From a virus: a stretch of DNA of 38,202 nt. The notes beneath the pieces are model-generated. The model made no database searches. It worked only from the letters and a program-made list of their open reading frames with translations, and was not told where the DNA came from. Position numbers and translations under genes: made by a program. This document shows, one piece after another, positions 26,733-35,743 of the stretch; the first letter of the stretch is position 1, and each line of letters starts with the position of its first letter. The stretch covers positions 1 through 38,202 of the IMG/VR virus record IMGVR_UViG_3300025889_000339, one strand, 5' to 3'.

Positions 26733-27683
26733 TTAGAAAATTGCACCACCTGCGTTGAGGAAGTTTAAAATATCCTCAAAGCTTGACTCCTCTGTCAGCG
26801 GGGGTGGGCCGTTATCCTCTGGTCTGTTCATCGCAGCGTTCATAGCTTTCTTAAATCCCTCTGTATCGAACACGCCGAGTTCACCCATCTCTCCCGGCGT
26901 GTAGAACTTCACTGCACTTTCTTCAGCCCACTTTTGCTGACGCTCAGTAGCATCAGGTGGTAATAGCTTTTTCACTTCAGCCATCAGCTTAAGCTCTGAC
27001 AGCCGCTTGGCTTGCCTAGCATCAGAAGCACGAAGTTCGGTGTATTCGTTCCAGTCGTATGAAAACGTATTGGTGTCTTGATTGAAGGTAACGGACTCTG
27101 GTTTAAATTTTGTCATATACTCCAATCCGTCGTTCCACCGTTTCTGACTAGCTGCTTGAGCTTCGTATTGAAGCTTTAGGCTGCGATCATTGCTTGCAAC
27201 ACTGATTGCATTAAACCGCATTGCAGTCGCTTCTTCTCGCAGCTCTTTTGGAAGATTGGCTGGCTCAGCTGGGGGGCTGCCCTCGCCGTTCCAGTTGGAA
27301 AGCTGGGTGCTATATGAAGACATAATTGGAGCGAACTGCTTTGCCTCATTAGCTTTTCGCATCATTTCCTGACTTTCAAATTGAGACTTATACAACTGTG
27401 CGAGCTGTAGCGATTGATTAACTATGGCGTTTTCCTGCCTAAGCGTGTATTCCTTATTCCTCAGTTCCAGCTCATCGAGTGCAATCTTTCTGTTCAGCTC
27501 GAACTGCCTAGACCGCTCCGCGAAATTTGTTCTGAACTGTTCGTTCTGGTCACCTCTACTCAGGTCAAATTGCCTGCGCTGCTCAGCCATACGGTCGTCA
27601 GCCTGTCTCGTCTGAGTTCCAAACTGAGCCGCCCTCATTCCGAGGTTTGCTCCCTGTAAAAAGTAATCTACTGGTTCTGCCAT
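26733..27683 (-). CDS. Internal virion protein candidate, coiled-coil
   Basis: A 316-residue protein; ATG 27683 is chosen over a GTG at 27713 inside the preceding gene. Residues 20-120 are rich in Gln, Arg, Glu and Asp (RQADDRMAEQRRQFDLSRGD and similar), giving a long charged coiled coil. The rest has aromatic and acidic segments and a Gly-rich end. Position between another internal virion candidate and the giant ejection protein suggests it belongs to the ejected core, as the three internal proteins of T7 do. No sequence signature proves it. Confidence 0.6.
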   Translation of the reverse strand: MAEPVDYFLQGANLGMRAAQFGTQTRQADDRMAEQRRQFDLSRGDQNEQFRTNFAERSRQFELNRKIALDELELRNKEYTLRQENAIVNQSLQLAQLYKSQFESQEMMRKANEAKQFAPIMSSYSTQLSNWNGEGSPPAEPANLPKELREEATAMRFNAISVASNDRSLKLQYEAQAASQKRWNDGLEYMTKFKPESVTFNQDTNTFSYDWNEYTELRASDARQAKRLSELKLMAEVKKLLPPDATERQQKWAEESAVKFYTPGEMGELGVFDTEGFKKAMNAAMNRPEDNGPPPLTEESSFEDILNFLNAGGAIF

Positions 27684-27687
27684 AGTG

Positions 27688-28524
27688 TTATCGGAATTTA
27701 GGAATAAACCCACCAGCTGCTGGGTTGACTGTTGAGTTAGTGAGCGGGTCGTATTGACCGCCTATAGGATTGACACCTCCTGTGTATCTGGTTGTCGGGT
27801 ATCCACCCGTCCCGCCAAACGTAGGTGCGGCCGCAGCAGCTGGAGCCATTGCGCTCTGGAATCCAGCCCCCATCATCATACCTCCAGCAGAACTCATAAA
27901 GTTGCCGACTCTACTCTGCCAGCTGTTTGCAGCATCAGACTGCCGCTTACCAACCAGCGCGTTGTATGCAAACTGATTCTCCTGTATTGAGTTTGCGATT
28001 CGCTGTGATGGTGACACATACATCGACGATGTAGACATTGGGTTCACCATATAGTTCTGGCGAAGGTTGGATGACAGCTGGTTGAACGCACCCAAACCGG
28101 CCTGAGTCATCTGCAAGCTAGATAAACCCAGATCACGAGCGGTCAGGTTCCTGCCAGCTGCGCTACCACCGAGCCCCATACTGGTCCCGCGCTCAGCAGC
28201 TCTACGCATAATCATCTGCTGATCTGCCATCGGTAGCTGACCTGCAATCATATTCTGAACAGCACTGCCAGCACCGCTAAGCAGGTCGCGGTAGTTAGGC
28301 ATTGTGCGTGCCAGCATCGAGTCAAGCCTGTCCTGATCGGCGGCTGTCGTCTGGTCAGCTAGTTGGCGTGCCTGATCAAAGCTGGCTAGGTTTGCAGCGA
28401 TTGCTGCTTCCTGTTCCTTAGTCTGGTCGACGGGTTTGTAGGTGGGGATCTTCGGCTTCTTCTTAAATAAGGAGCCACCTAATCCTAACGCAGCTCCTGC
28501 TGCCATCATTGTAAACGGTTCCAT
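27688..28524 (-). CDS. Internal virion protein candidate, Ala/Gly/Met-rich (gp14-like)
   Basis: A 278-residue protein starting MEPFTMMAAGAALGLGGSLF, a hydrophobic N-terminus that could insert in a membrane. A helical part rich in Ala, Gln and Asp (residues 30-75) follows, then Gly/Met-rich loops (TSMGLGGSAAGRN, AGGMMMGAGFQSAM). This composition is common in small ejection proteins of podoviruses. It is the first of three candidate internal proteins, in size order small-medium-giant like T7 gp14, gp15 and gp16. Assignment is by composition and order. Confidence 0.6.
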   Translation of the reverse strand: MEPFTMMAAGAALGLGGSLFKKKPKIPTYKPVDQTKEQEAAIAANLASFDQARQLADQTTAADQDRLDSMLARTMPNYRDLLSGAGSAVQNMIAGQLPMADQQMIMRRAAERGTSMGLGGSAAGRNLTARDLGLSSLQMTQAGLGAFNQLSSNLRQNYMVNPMSTSSMYVSPSQRIANSIQENQFAYNALVGKRQSDAANSWQSRVGNFMSSAGGMMMGAGFQSAMAPAAAAAPTFGGTGGYPTTRYTGGVNPIGGQYDPLTNSTVNPAAGGFIPKFR

Positions 28525-28525
28525 C

Positions 28526-29536
28526 TTAGATCACGCTTTCTATGCCGCCACCACCGGTGGTATTTAGGTTTGTCATTTGTAAAACTGGAACCACGCCATC
28601 ACCCATATGATTAGCGATCTGGTTCTGAAGTGAGTCGTATGCGAGGTTGCGATACTCTGCTGCTGCCCCGAAGTCTCTGTTCTCCTCAAGCTTGATGGCG
28701 ATTGCCATATTCTTCACAGCGTAGAGGTCGCTTACCATCAGGACATCCGTGTCGTTCACGGCATTGATGAACCTCAGCTTAGCTATAACCGTGACTGGAA
28801 CTCGCTTCTCATCGCCGTCCTGACACCCAGCAGCACCACCCAAGCTAGGTATCATTGACCGACGATAGCTGGGTAGCGTCTCGTCAGGTTGGTATGTAGC
28901 TATGTCAACCAGAGTAGGGGTAACAGCATCCGTAATCTCATAGACCTGCACGTTGCCCTGAGTGGTGTCTTTTAGAACATTCGTAACGCTCTTAAAGCTA
29001 GTGGTTGTGTCTACGTAACCGTTGACCAGCGTAACAACCTCACCATCCTGATACACGGCAGTAGCTCCGCTACCGCTTTTTAGTGTTCTTACCCAGTTGT
29101 TGTTGCTGTCGTAGCCCTGTATGGTGATGGTCTTACCGGCGTCAGCTTCTAGGAACGCATACACACGCAGCTGTTTGCCTGCACCTGACAGGTCACTGTG
29201 AGTAGGGGATTCACCACGGTCCAGTAGCTGGTAACCGATGTTGTCCTTATTGGACATCAAGCCGTAGCCGCTTTCCACGAACTCAAACCAACCGTTACGA
29301 ACTGTGCCGGGGTTGCTGCACACAGCTACAGTTTCGATTGTCTCGATCTGTCTGGGCCAAGCAATACAGCCGTTGGTAGCGCATAGCGTGAACTTACCAT
29401 ACGTTCCCTTCCACTTACCGCTCTCGATCAGTCTGCGCTGAGCTTCGTTGATGTAGTCAGTCGTGCGCGAATCTGTAGCACACAGGTTGAGGTGCTTAGC
29501 GATCCGCTCCTTAGCTGTTCCGAGGGTGACCTTCAT
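28526..29536 (-). CDS. Tail/neck structural protein candidate (gp11-like adaptor)
   Basis: A 336-residue protein. The start TLGTAKERIAKHLNLCATDSR with TTDYINEAQRRLIESGKW resembles the N-terminal helices of podovirus tail tubular/adaptor proteins. The middle has many beta strands (FLEADAGKTITIQGYD, GNVQVYEITDAV), and the C-terminus returns to helices (ENRDFGAAAEYRNLAYDSLQ). Such adaptors join the portal to the nozzle. It lies between fibre/nozzle candidates and the ejection proteins. Function is inferred from pattern and order. Confidence 0.6.
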   Translation of the reverse strand: MKVTLGTAKERIAKHLNLCATDSRTTDYINEAQRRLIESGKWKGTYGKFTLCATNGCIAWPRQIETIETVAVCSNPGTVRNGWFEFVESGYGLMSNKDNIGYQLLDRGESPTHSDLSGAGKQLRVYAFLEADAGKTITIQGYDSNNNWVRTLKSGSGATAVYQDGEVVTLVNGYVDTTTSFKSVTNVLKDTTQGNVQVYEITDAVTPTLVDIATYQPDETLPSYRRSMIPSLGGAAGCQDGDEKRVPVTVIAKLRFINAVNDTDVLMVSDLYAVKNMAIAIKLEENRDFGAAAEYRNLAYDSLQNQIANHMGDGVVPVLQMTNLNTTGGGGIESVI

Positions 29537-30291
29537 TATGGTGTGTAGTAGATGCGAGCGGTTCGTTTAATGAAGTAAACGCCGTAGTATGGAGGCAGGT
29601 TTGTGATTGGATCATTGTCACCACCAACCGTCTCAGTAGTAAGCACGCCCGCTGCTGCAATCGAGTTGGTGTAGCCTGTGCTAGTTGTGTGACCGCTGTT
29701 CTCGTGAGCTAAGTTGTCAGTCAGCCCGCTGGCATCTGATCCAGCTGTGCCGCCAGATGCTTTGTAGTAAGCTTTACCCTTATGTTGGTGATCGGGGAGT
29801 TGTCCGCTAGTCAGCGTGATCTCGTCGCTACCTCCAGTTCCGTTCACGTTTACCACTGTGCCATTAGCAAACGTGCCAGCGCCAACTAGGAACTTAGCCG
29901 ATAAAGCTGTGTCAACTTCCCAGAACGGACCCGTGTAAGCCGTAGCTGTAGATGATGAGTTGCCCGGAGCTTCGTATGAAAGCAGGTCAGCAGTTGTGCC
30001 TGCCCAGATTCTGCGCTCACTACCACTGGCTGGCACTGGGTGTTTAGCAATCCAGTAGCCATCGTAGTAGACATACAGCCTGTCAGGGTAGCCACCGTCA
30101 GTTCTGATCCACGGCTTATCTCTGTCAGCGGCAGAAGGCTCAGTGTCACCGTAGTTAAACAGCGAGTAAGCTCCGTTGACGTAAGCTGTGGTTAGATCGA
30201 CAAACGTGTTATAAAGCTCCGACACGGAGCCAAAGCATGTTCCATCTGGAACCGTTCCCTTAACGAGAGTGACTGATTGATTAGTAGGCAT
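29536..30291 (-). CDS. Tail fibre or collar-type protein
   Basis: A 251-residue protein, beta-rich, with a typical late phage end (NLPPYYGVYFIKRTARIYYTP) and internal Gly/Thr-rich segments (LTSGQLPDHQHKGKAYY). The DHxHxG pattern, with two His on a strand, is a hallmark of trimeric phage fibres and collar proteins. It probably binds the host surface or completes the tail tip. The start overlaps no gene, and the ribosome binding site is poor. Its stop overlaps the next start. Confidence 0.7.
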   Translation of the reverse strand: MPTNQSVTLVKGTVPDGTCFGSVSELYNTFVDLTTAYVNGAYSLFNYGDTEPSAADRDKPWIRTDGGYPDRLYVYYDGYWIAKHPVPASGSERRIWAGTTADLLSYEAPGNSSSTATAYTGPFWEVDTALSAKFLVGAGTFANGTVVNVNGTGGSDEITLTSGQLPDHQHKGKAYYKASGGTAGSDASGLTDNLAHENSGHTTSTGYTNSIAAAGVLTTETVGGDNDPITNLPPYYGVYFIKRTARIYYTP

Positions 30292-30296
30292 TGTAT

Positions 30297-30572
30297 TTAG
30301 CTGGGTATGATAAATTCAGATAGATGAGTGATGAACAGGAAGCCGTCATCAGAGATCAGTGCTGTCGAGGTTGATGATGTCGAGCTTGTGCAATCTCCAC
30401 TCAGCACTGGCTGGTATGCGGATTGAGCCGACAGGTCGTTACAGCTGATTGCTGTAGACGGCGAAGCACTGACTGTCCACGTATCAGCAACTGGCGTGCA
30501 TCCAAGCGAATAGCTGAACGGGCTTTGGTCCGTTGAATCTGAGCAACTAACTGTTAGGGATGGACTACTCAT
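30297..30572 (-). CDS. Small Ser/Thr-rich virion-associated protein candidate
   Basis: A 91-residue protein rich in Ser, Thr and Cys (six cysteines; SLTVSCSDSTDQSPFSY, then DCTSSTSSTSTALI). It could form a small beta domain. It begins with an ATGA overlap on the nozzle-like gene and is followed by a fibre gene, so it is probably a minor structural protein. No family is recognised. Confidence 0.55.
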   Translation of the reverse strand: MSSPSLTVSCSDSTDQSPFSYSLGCTPVADTWTVSASPSTAISCNDLSAQSAYQPVLSGDCTSSTSSTSTALISDDGFLFITHLSEFIIPS

Positions 30573-32320
30573 ACACAGCTGCTAGTGCTGCCGCATCCTC
30601 CGTATGGTTCTTCAATCACTGGGTATGCGTGCAATCGGAAGCCCTTAATCCTGACCTGACCAGTCCAGCCAATCCTAACGGACATCTCGTAGCCGTTACG
30701 CATAGGAGCACCGTTGGTTGACTCGCAATCATCCTCTGGCTGGGGTAGGCGCAGTCGAGTCCTGTATTGAGGTTTGTAGTTATTGAACGTCAGACAGGAA
30801 CCAACGTCTGGGTTGCAGTTGGATGTTTTGGCGCATTCAATGAACGTGTTCCAGTTGACCCACGCTGGATACTGGTTGGGCTTGTATTTGACATCGAATG
30901 AAACCTGACCCTCTAGCTGGTCTATCCACATCTCTCCATACTCAAGCCGCTTTAGTTCAAACGGATTCTCAAACGTGTAGCTAGGGCTTTCGATGTAGCA
31001 GCTGATACTGGTTGAGTTGTTGTCCTTCTTACCATTGCGTGTCAGCTCCCAAAGCTGAATAGGGCAGGAGGAGCTGAGGTTGAAAACAAAGCAGCGCGAC
31101 TCACCCTCAACATCAGCCGTTAATAGCTGTAGGAAATTGAGTCCCGTCCAAAGTCCCTCCCACGCTGCGGGCGCTTTCGCCCCAGTCCCTCCTACCAAAT
31201 CGAAGTCCAGAACAGCTAATCCCTTAAAGTAAGTGCCACGACTGCTTGGCTGCGGTGTGACAGTGGACAGGTAACGGTTATCAAACAGGACACCGCTAGT
31301 GGTTTCGGCTATGCCTGTCTGTGTCTCGTTAGTTAGAAGCGGGTTGATCTCACGGCTGATCGGTATCTGACCGTATTCCTGCCACTCTCGCCTGCTGCTG
31401 ACGTAAGACCTAATACCATCAGGAGCACGATAGAACATATCGCCGTTAACCAGCACGCAGCTACGATCACTAACCGCACCGTAATTGATAGCCACAATCC
31501 GAACAGTCGGATACGTGACATTCTTCCAATCGTCTCTGCTTGTTGGGACATTGACTGCAAATACTGCATCAGTAGTGTGAACCAGCAGTTCGCCCTGACC
31601 CAAACTGCTGTCAGGCTGGTTCATAAACTTCATAGCTGTGATGTTGCCTGTATCAAGCGGCACAGCGAACGCGCCGCCCTCAGCTATGTAGGTGTTCTCC
31701 GTGAACTGAATAACCTCAGTGCCGCCACCAGAAATATCCCCAGCAACAAACTCATTGCGTCTGGCAACCCAGAGCCTGCCATTACCAAACGCCATAGCGG
31801 TTCCAGTGGGAACCTCGTCTGCATCAGGAGATGATCTGCGGCATCCCGCACCGTTGTAAATGATCGCTCTGCTCTGACCGTCCTGTATGACTAGGTATTG
31901 CTCAGCCTGTTGGAAATAGAAAACAGGTATGTCCGGTGGATTGATGTCAGCAGTGCCATCAGACTTCTTTGGGGTAATGTCGCTGACCACACCGGACGGC
32001 ATGTCAATGCGGAAGATGTATCCACCAATAGCGCAAACCAGATAGCTATACCTGCCGTATCTGTAGTTGTAAGCGCCCTGATAACGGCCAGTCTCCCAGA
32101 TCGCCTGCATTGCCTCAGCTTCCTCCGGCAGTGTAGCTGAGAAGGTGAGAGGTATGTTATTGAACGCTGGTCTGGTTTTGGCGAAACCACCGCGCATCGT
32201 TACGTTCACAGCAAAGCTAGCCTGATTACGTGGCAACATGCTGGGAGCTTTCCCAGCGTCTATCCCGCGTTCTAGGGTTATAAACCCGTCAGAGATGCGC
32301 TGTTGATCAATGACTGGCAT
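30569..32320 (-). CDS. Tail nozzle-like structural protein
   Basis: A 583-residue beta-rich protein. The N-terminal pattern GIDAGKAPSMLPRNQASFAVNVTMRGG recurs in large tail proteins of marine podoviruses (G-x-xxG-xAPxxLPxNQ-x-xAxNxTxRGGF). The rest alternates strands and loops with several cysteines near the C-terminus, consistent with a multi-domain propeller or nozzle. It would form the distal tail through which DNA leaves. Start overlaps the fibre gene's stop, so they are coupled. Confidence 0.65.
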   Translation of the reverse strand: MPVIDQQRISDGFITLERGIDAGKAPSMLPRNQASFAVNVTMRGGFAKTRPAFNNIPLTFSATLPEEAEAMQAIWETGRYQGAYNYRYGRYSYLVCAIGGYIFRIDMPSGVVSDITPKKSDGTADINPPDIPVFYFQQAEQYLVIQDGQSRAIIYNGAGCRRSSPDADEVPTGTAMAFGNGRLWVARRNEFVAGDISGGGTEVIQFTENTYIAEGGAFAVPLDTGNITAMKFMNQPDSSLGQGELLVHTTDAVFAVNVPTSRDDWKNVTYPTVRIVAINYGAVSDRSCVLVNGDMFYRAPDGIRSYVSSRREWQEYGQIPISREINPLLTNETQTGIAETTSGVLFDNRYLSTVTPQPSSRGTYFKGLAVLDFDLVGGTGAKAPAAWEGLWTGLNFLQLLTADVEGESRCFVFNLSSSCPIQLWELTRNGKKDNNSTSISCYIESPSYTFENPFELKRLEYGEMWIDQLEGQVSFDVKYKPNQYPAWVNWNTFIECAKTSNCNPDVGSCLTFNNYKPQYRTRLRLPQPEDDCESTNGAPMRNGYEMSVRIGWTGQVRIKGFRLHAYPVIEEPYGGCGSTSSCV

Positions 32321-33405
32321 CAGTTAAATGCAACTACGGATATTGAGTGGTCTGCGCCTGTGGCGGCGGTAGTTGAAGTAAACGTGACCGAAGTTGTGCT
32401 GCGGGTGGTTATTTCGTAAGCGGTATCGTCGCTGGACGAAAACAACAAAGGCAGCGTGGTATCTATTGGGTCGGTGAAAGTAATCGTGAATGTTATAGGG
32501 TTACTCACAGACCAAGTGCTTGACACCGAGGCAACATTCACCGACGAGGAGTCAGCAGTTGCGGTTGCGGCGGAGTAATCTCTAGTAACGTGAGTTCTTA
32601 CAGCATAGCTTGGGCCTGTTGTGTCAACCCACTGAGGAGTCGAGCCGCTCAGCGACAGAACCTGACCAGCAGAACCAATAGCCAACCTTACCCAGCTGCT
32701 GCCGTTCCAGTATGCTAAGTCGCCAGCTGCACCGCCGCTGTTAGCTAGGTCAGTGAGCGGCAGTGAACCAGTAACGCTGCTACCGCTGATGTCTATCTGC
32801 CCAGAAACCTGAGACCCACCCAGATCAACAGTGCCACTCAGGTCACTGAAAGCTGGTTGCTTCCACTTAATGCCTAAGTTGAGCGTTGAGTCTGCAAATA
32901 GCGCAGTGCCGTTAGCCCCCAGTGAAAGCTTGTCCGCTGAAGCGCTAAGACCGTTATAGGTAGCTAGCTGGCCCTTAGCTGTAAGCCCGGTAATTTCTCC
33001 GTCAGCTCCAGCTGGACCCTGCATACCAGCAGGCACAACCAGTGTGCCAGATGGGATAGTCCCTCCCGTCACTCCGGGGTCGCCAGTGTAATCCAACCGC
33101 TGCACGTTTAAGTAGTCAGACCCTACTCCTAATACTTTGAAGTGACCTACGTTGGCGAAGTAAACAATCTGCCCAGCAGTAAAAGTAACGTCTGTGTCAT
33201 CAGTGACGTAAGCGTTAATGATGCCGAGCGCAGCGGGAATTGTGTAAGCTGCGGTTGTATTAGTGTAGGCGCTAATGCCGTCAGCCCCGTTTGTCCCGTT
33301 GGTTCCAGCTGGGCCAGCTGGTCCCTGAGGACCGGGCGTGTTGACTGTCGTTGATGTGCAGGTTGTTTCGCAGCAGTCGGTGTTCTGGTTGAGAGTAATA
33401 CCCAT
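32320..33405 (-). CDS. Collagen-like tail fibre / spike protein
   Basis: A 361-residue protein from ATG 33405; an upstream TTG is less likely. After a short Cys-containing head it has a collagen-like stretch of Gly-x-y triplets (GPQGPAGPAGTNGTNGADG), a second short one (MQGPAGADGE), and a long beta-helical or beta-sandwich C-terminal part (SGQVLSLSG-type turns). Collagen-like segments trimerise phage fibres. It is the first leftward virion gene and faces the terminase gene across an 83-bp control region. Confidence 0.75.
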   Translation of the reverse strand: MGITLNQNTDCCETTCTSTTVNTPGPQGPAGPAGTNGTNGADGISAYTNTTAAYTIPAALGIINAYVTDDTDVTFTAGQIVYFANVGHFKVLGVGSDYLNVQRLDYTGDPGVTGGTIPSGTLVVPAGMQGPAGADGEITGLTAKGQLATYNGLSASADKLSLGANGTALFADSTLNLGIKWKQPAFSDLSGTVDLGGSQVSGQIDISGSSVTGSLPLTDLANSGGAAGDLAYWNGSSWVRLAIGSAGQVLSLSGSTPQWVDTTGPSYAVRTHVTRDYSAATATADSSSVNVASVSSTWSVSNPITFTITFTDPIDTTLPLLFSSSDDTAYEITTRSTTSVTFTSTTAATGADHSISVVAFN

Positions 33406-33488
33406 CGTTTGACAATCTTTTGAAAGTTTGAGGGAGTGTTCCCTATAAGGGTAAATCAGTATTTCTGAAGCCCCTACTGTCAAACGGA
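33406..33488. promoter_or_regulatory. Divergent late control region with 9-bp inverted repeat
   Basis: CGTTTGACA (33406-33414) and TGTCAAACG (33478-33486) are perfect inverted copies at the two edges of the region that separates the leftward virion genes from the large terminase. Each contains TTGACA, but a matching -10 at normal spacing is not found on either strand. Inside lies AGGGA-gtgt-TCCCT (33431-33444). The repeats may be binding sites for a late activator or for phage-specific transcription. Confidence 0.45.
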
Positions 33489-35159
33489 TTGATCAAGCAC
33501 AAATACAACCTCGCGTTTGACCTGCAACTAAACGAGATCGAGCTGGAGTTATACGCTTTTAGGATTAATCACAAACCTGAGCGTGGTGGACTAGGAGCCT
33601 ACAAACACTTTAGGAACGCAGCTTCTATGCTGTGGCCTAAGCTGATTTGGAATCCGTGGCTTGAGAAGCAGATCGAATCGCTTTGTGAAAACCAGTGGGT
33701 ATGCTGGGCAGGATGCGGAGCTAGCGGCAAAACGTATGCTGCCAGCTTGTATTCTATGGTCTACTTCCTAGCAGCCCCTCTGCTAACCTCGATCATACTC
33801 ACATCAACCACAGCTAAGATGATCCGCAAGCGTGGTTGGCCTGTGATACAGGATCTATATCGCACCTGTAAGGGTGGTTATCCAGCTCACATCGTTGATA
33901 GCAAAACCACCATCCAAGCGATAAGAGGTGATGACAAACACGCCATCTTTGCTATCCCGGTTCTAGATGGGGCAACATCAAAGGCAGTCGCCAACATACA
34001 GGGTATCCGCTCTCCGCGCACGATGGTTATCGTTGATGAGGCGACAGACACCCCCGAAGCTGCGTTTGAAGCATGTTCCAACTTACAGAAGGGGACACGG
34101 GAGTTTAAGTTCCTAGCTATCGGTAACCCTCATAGCAAGTTCGACCAGCACGGCAGGTTTGCCACGCCTAAGAACGGGTGGGGTTCGGTGAGCATCGAGG
34201 ATGATGAGTGGGAGACAGAGCGGGGGATATGCGTCCGCTTTGACGGGATGAAGTCTCCCAACATCCTAGCTGGAAAATCTAAGTATGACTTTTTGATTAA
34301 CGAGGATCAGGTCCGTCAGGCGCAGAAGTATGACGGCGAAGACTCCCCTAAGTTCTGGAAATACACACGAGGGATGTGGGCTCCAGAAGGTGTCTGCAAA
34401 ACCGTCCTCAGCGAGAGCTTGGTTGAGAAATACCGAGTAATGCACTCAGCTGTCTTCCTGACGAAAAGTGAAATGATTGCTGGGCTTGACCCTGCTTTCA
34501 ACGGTGGCGACAGATGTGTCCTTCAAGTGGCTAGGTATGGCGACTTCGACAACGGGAAGATGGGCATCCAGCTTGAGAAGAACGAGATTATTGAGATTGA
34601 TGCCAAGTCATCTGAGCCCGTCCACTTCCAGATTGCAAATCGGACTCGACAGATATGTGAGGAATACCGCATCCATCCTAGTAACCTAGCTGTTGACGCT
34701 ACGGGTGAGGGTGGAGGGCTTTGCGACATTCTAGCTAAGACTTGGAGCCCCCAGATCCAGAGAGTCGAGTTTGGAGGTAAGGCTAGCGACAGGCCCGTAT
34801 CTCCAGAGGACCACCGTAAGAGCAGCGATGTCTACGCCAATAAAGTTACTGAGCTATGGTTCAGTGTCAGGCAGTGGGCAATCAACGAGCAGCTGCGAGG
34901 TATGCAGCACGATGCTGTTATTGAGTTCTGTGGTCGCATGTTTGACGACGAGAAACGCCTGACAATCATCGAGCGCAAAGCAGATATGAAAAGCAGAACA
35001 GGTAAGTCTCCTGACTTGGCTGACGCTGTAGCTCTGGTTGTGGAGATGGCTAGAAGGCTTGGTGGATACGCCACTGCTTCTGGCAGGAAAGCGGGTAAGA
35101 CTGGCTGGGATCAGATGGTGCAGGAATACGACAGTATCTACTACGACACATTTGCCTAA
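33489..35159 (+). CDS. terL: Terminase large subunit
   Basis: A 556-residue packaging motor. The start is probably TTG 33489, since no ATG or GTG lies upstream in the open part of the frame. The ATPase domain has Walker A GCGASGKT (residues 75-82) and Walker B MVIVDEAT (179-186). The nuclease domain has LDPAFNGGD (Asp334), LAVDATGEGG (Asp403) and PDLADAVAL (Asp509, Asp512), the acidic triad of RNase H-like terminase nucleases. It cuts concatemeric DNA and pumps it into the capsid through the portal. Next come a zinc-ribbon gene and the portal. The small subunit is not adjacent. Confidence 0.93.
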   Translation: MIKHKYNLAFDLQLNEIELELYAFRINHKPERGGLGAYKHFRNAASMLWPKLIWNPWLEKQIESLCENQWVCWAGCGASGKTYAASLYSMVYFLAAPLLTSIILTSTTAKMIRKRGWPVIQDLYRTCKGGYPAHIVDSKTTIQAIRGDDKHAIFAIPVLDGATSKAVANIQGIRSPRTMVIVDEATDTPEAAFEACSNLQKGTREFKFLAIGNPHSKFDQHGRFATPKNGWGSVSIEDDEWETERGICVRFDGMKSPNILAGKSKYDFLINEDQVRQAQKYDGEDSPKFWKYTRGMWAPEGVCKTVLSESLVEKYRVMHSAVFLTKSEMIAGLDPAFNGGDRCVLQVARYGDFDNGKMGIQLEKNEIIEIDAKSSEPVHFQIANRTRQICEEYRIHPSNLAVDATGEGGGLCDILAKTWSPQIQRVEFGGKASDRPVSPEDHRKSSDVYANKVTELWFSVRQWAINEQLRGMQHDAVIEFCGRMFDDEKRLTIIERKADMKSRTGKSPDLADAVALVVEMARRLGGYATASGRKAGKTGWDQMVQEYDSIYYDTFA

Positions 35160-35743
35160 TGAAGCGACTCATACCTACGTCTCTAACCCCTCACGGTGGT
35201 TACAGCTACACACAACAGGAAACCAATCACACTCTTACTGCCTACGACTTCCGGTCATTGGTTGAGAGGGTGATTCAACACCGCAAAGCTAACAACCTGC
35301 CAGTTCCGTTTAACATTGATGATGCTGTTGAAATGTATATCTGCCACGAGCGACCAGAGTTGTGTGAGGACCAATCCCAAAAGCCATCTCAGGCGCAGCC
35401 GCTGACATTAGCGTTGGCCGTCAGGCTTACGAAGACCCTCATAGCTGCCGGTAACAAGCGGGCCGACGAAGACGAAGCTAATCGCAGAGCCGAGATATGC
35501 GCTGCTTGCACGGACAACGTGGAGCCAACTGGGTGCAGTGGATGCAACAAGCCGCTAATTAAGAAAGCCATCGAGTTCATAGTAGGTGGCCGTAAAACTG
35601 CGTATGACAGCTCTCTAAAATCCTGCAAGCATTGCGGCTGCTTTAATGCGGCACAGGTTTGGATACCACTCGATGCACTACAGTCAGTGATCTCTGAGGG
35701 GGAGAACGATAACCTGCCCGATCACTGTTGGAAGAAGATATGA
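35159..35743 (+). CDS. Zinc-binding phage protein between terminase and portal
   Basis: A 194-residue protein whose ATG overlaps the terminase stop (TAATG). The first 110 residues are helical. The C-terminal part is Cys-rich: EICAACTDN, GCSGCNK, SLKSCKHCGCFNAAQVW, a pattern of CxxC pairs typical of zinc ribbons. Proteins of this layout (RAEICAAC..., then KxCxxCGCxxxxKVW) are often encoded beside terminase or portal genes of podoviruses. They are thought to help packaging, but the role is unproven. The stop overlaps the portal start (ATGA). Confidence 0.65.
   Translation: MKRLIPTSLTPHGGYSYTQQETNHTLTAYDFRSLVERVIQHRKANNLPVPFNIDDAVEMYICHERPELCEDQSQKPSQAQPLTLALAVRLTKTLIAAGNKRADEDEANRRAEICAACTDNVEPTGCSGCNKPLIKKAIEFIVGGRKTAYDSSLKSCKHCGCFNAAQVWIPLDALQSVISEGENDNLPDHCWKKI

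Noticed and set aside
33409-33449. Ordinary sigma-70 promoter TTGACA...TATAAG for the terminase
   Set aside because: The two boxes are 29 bases apart, far from the usual 16-18.
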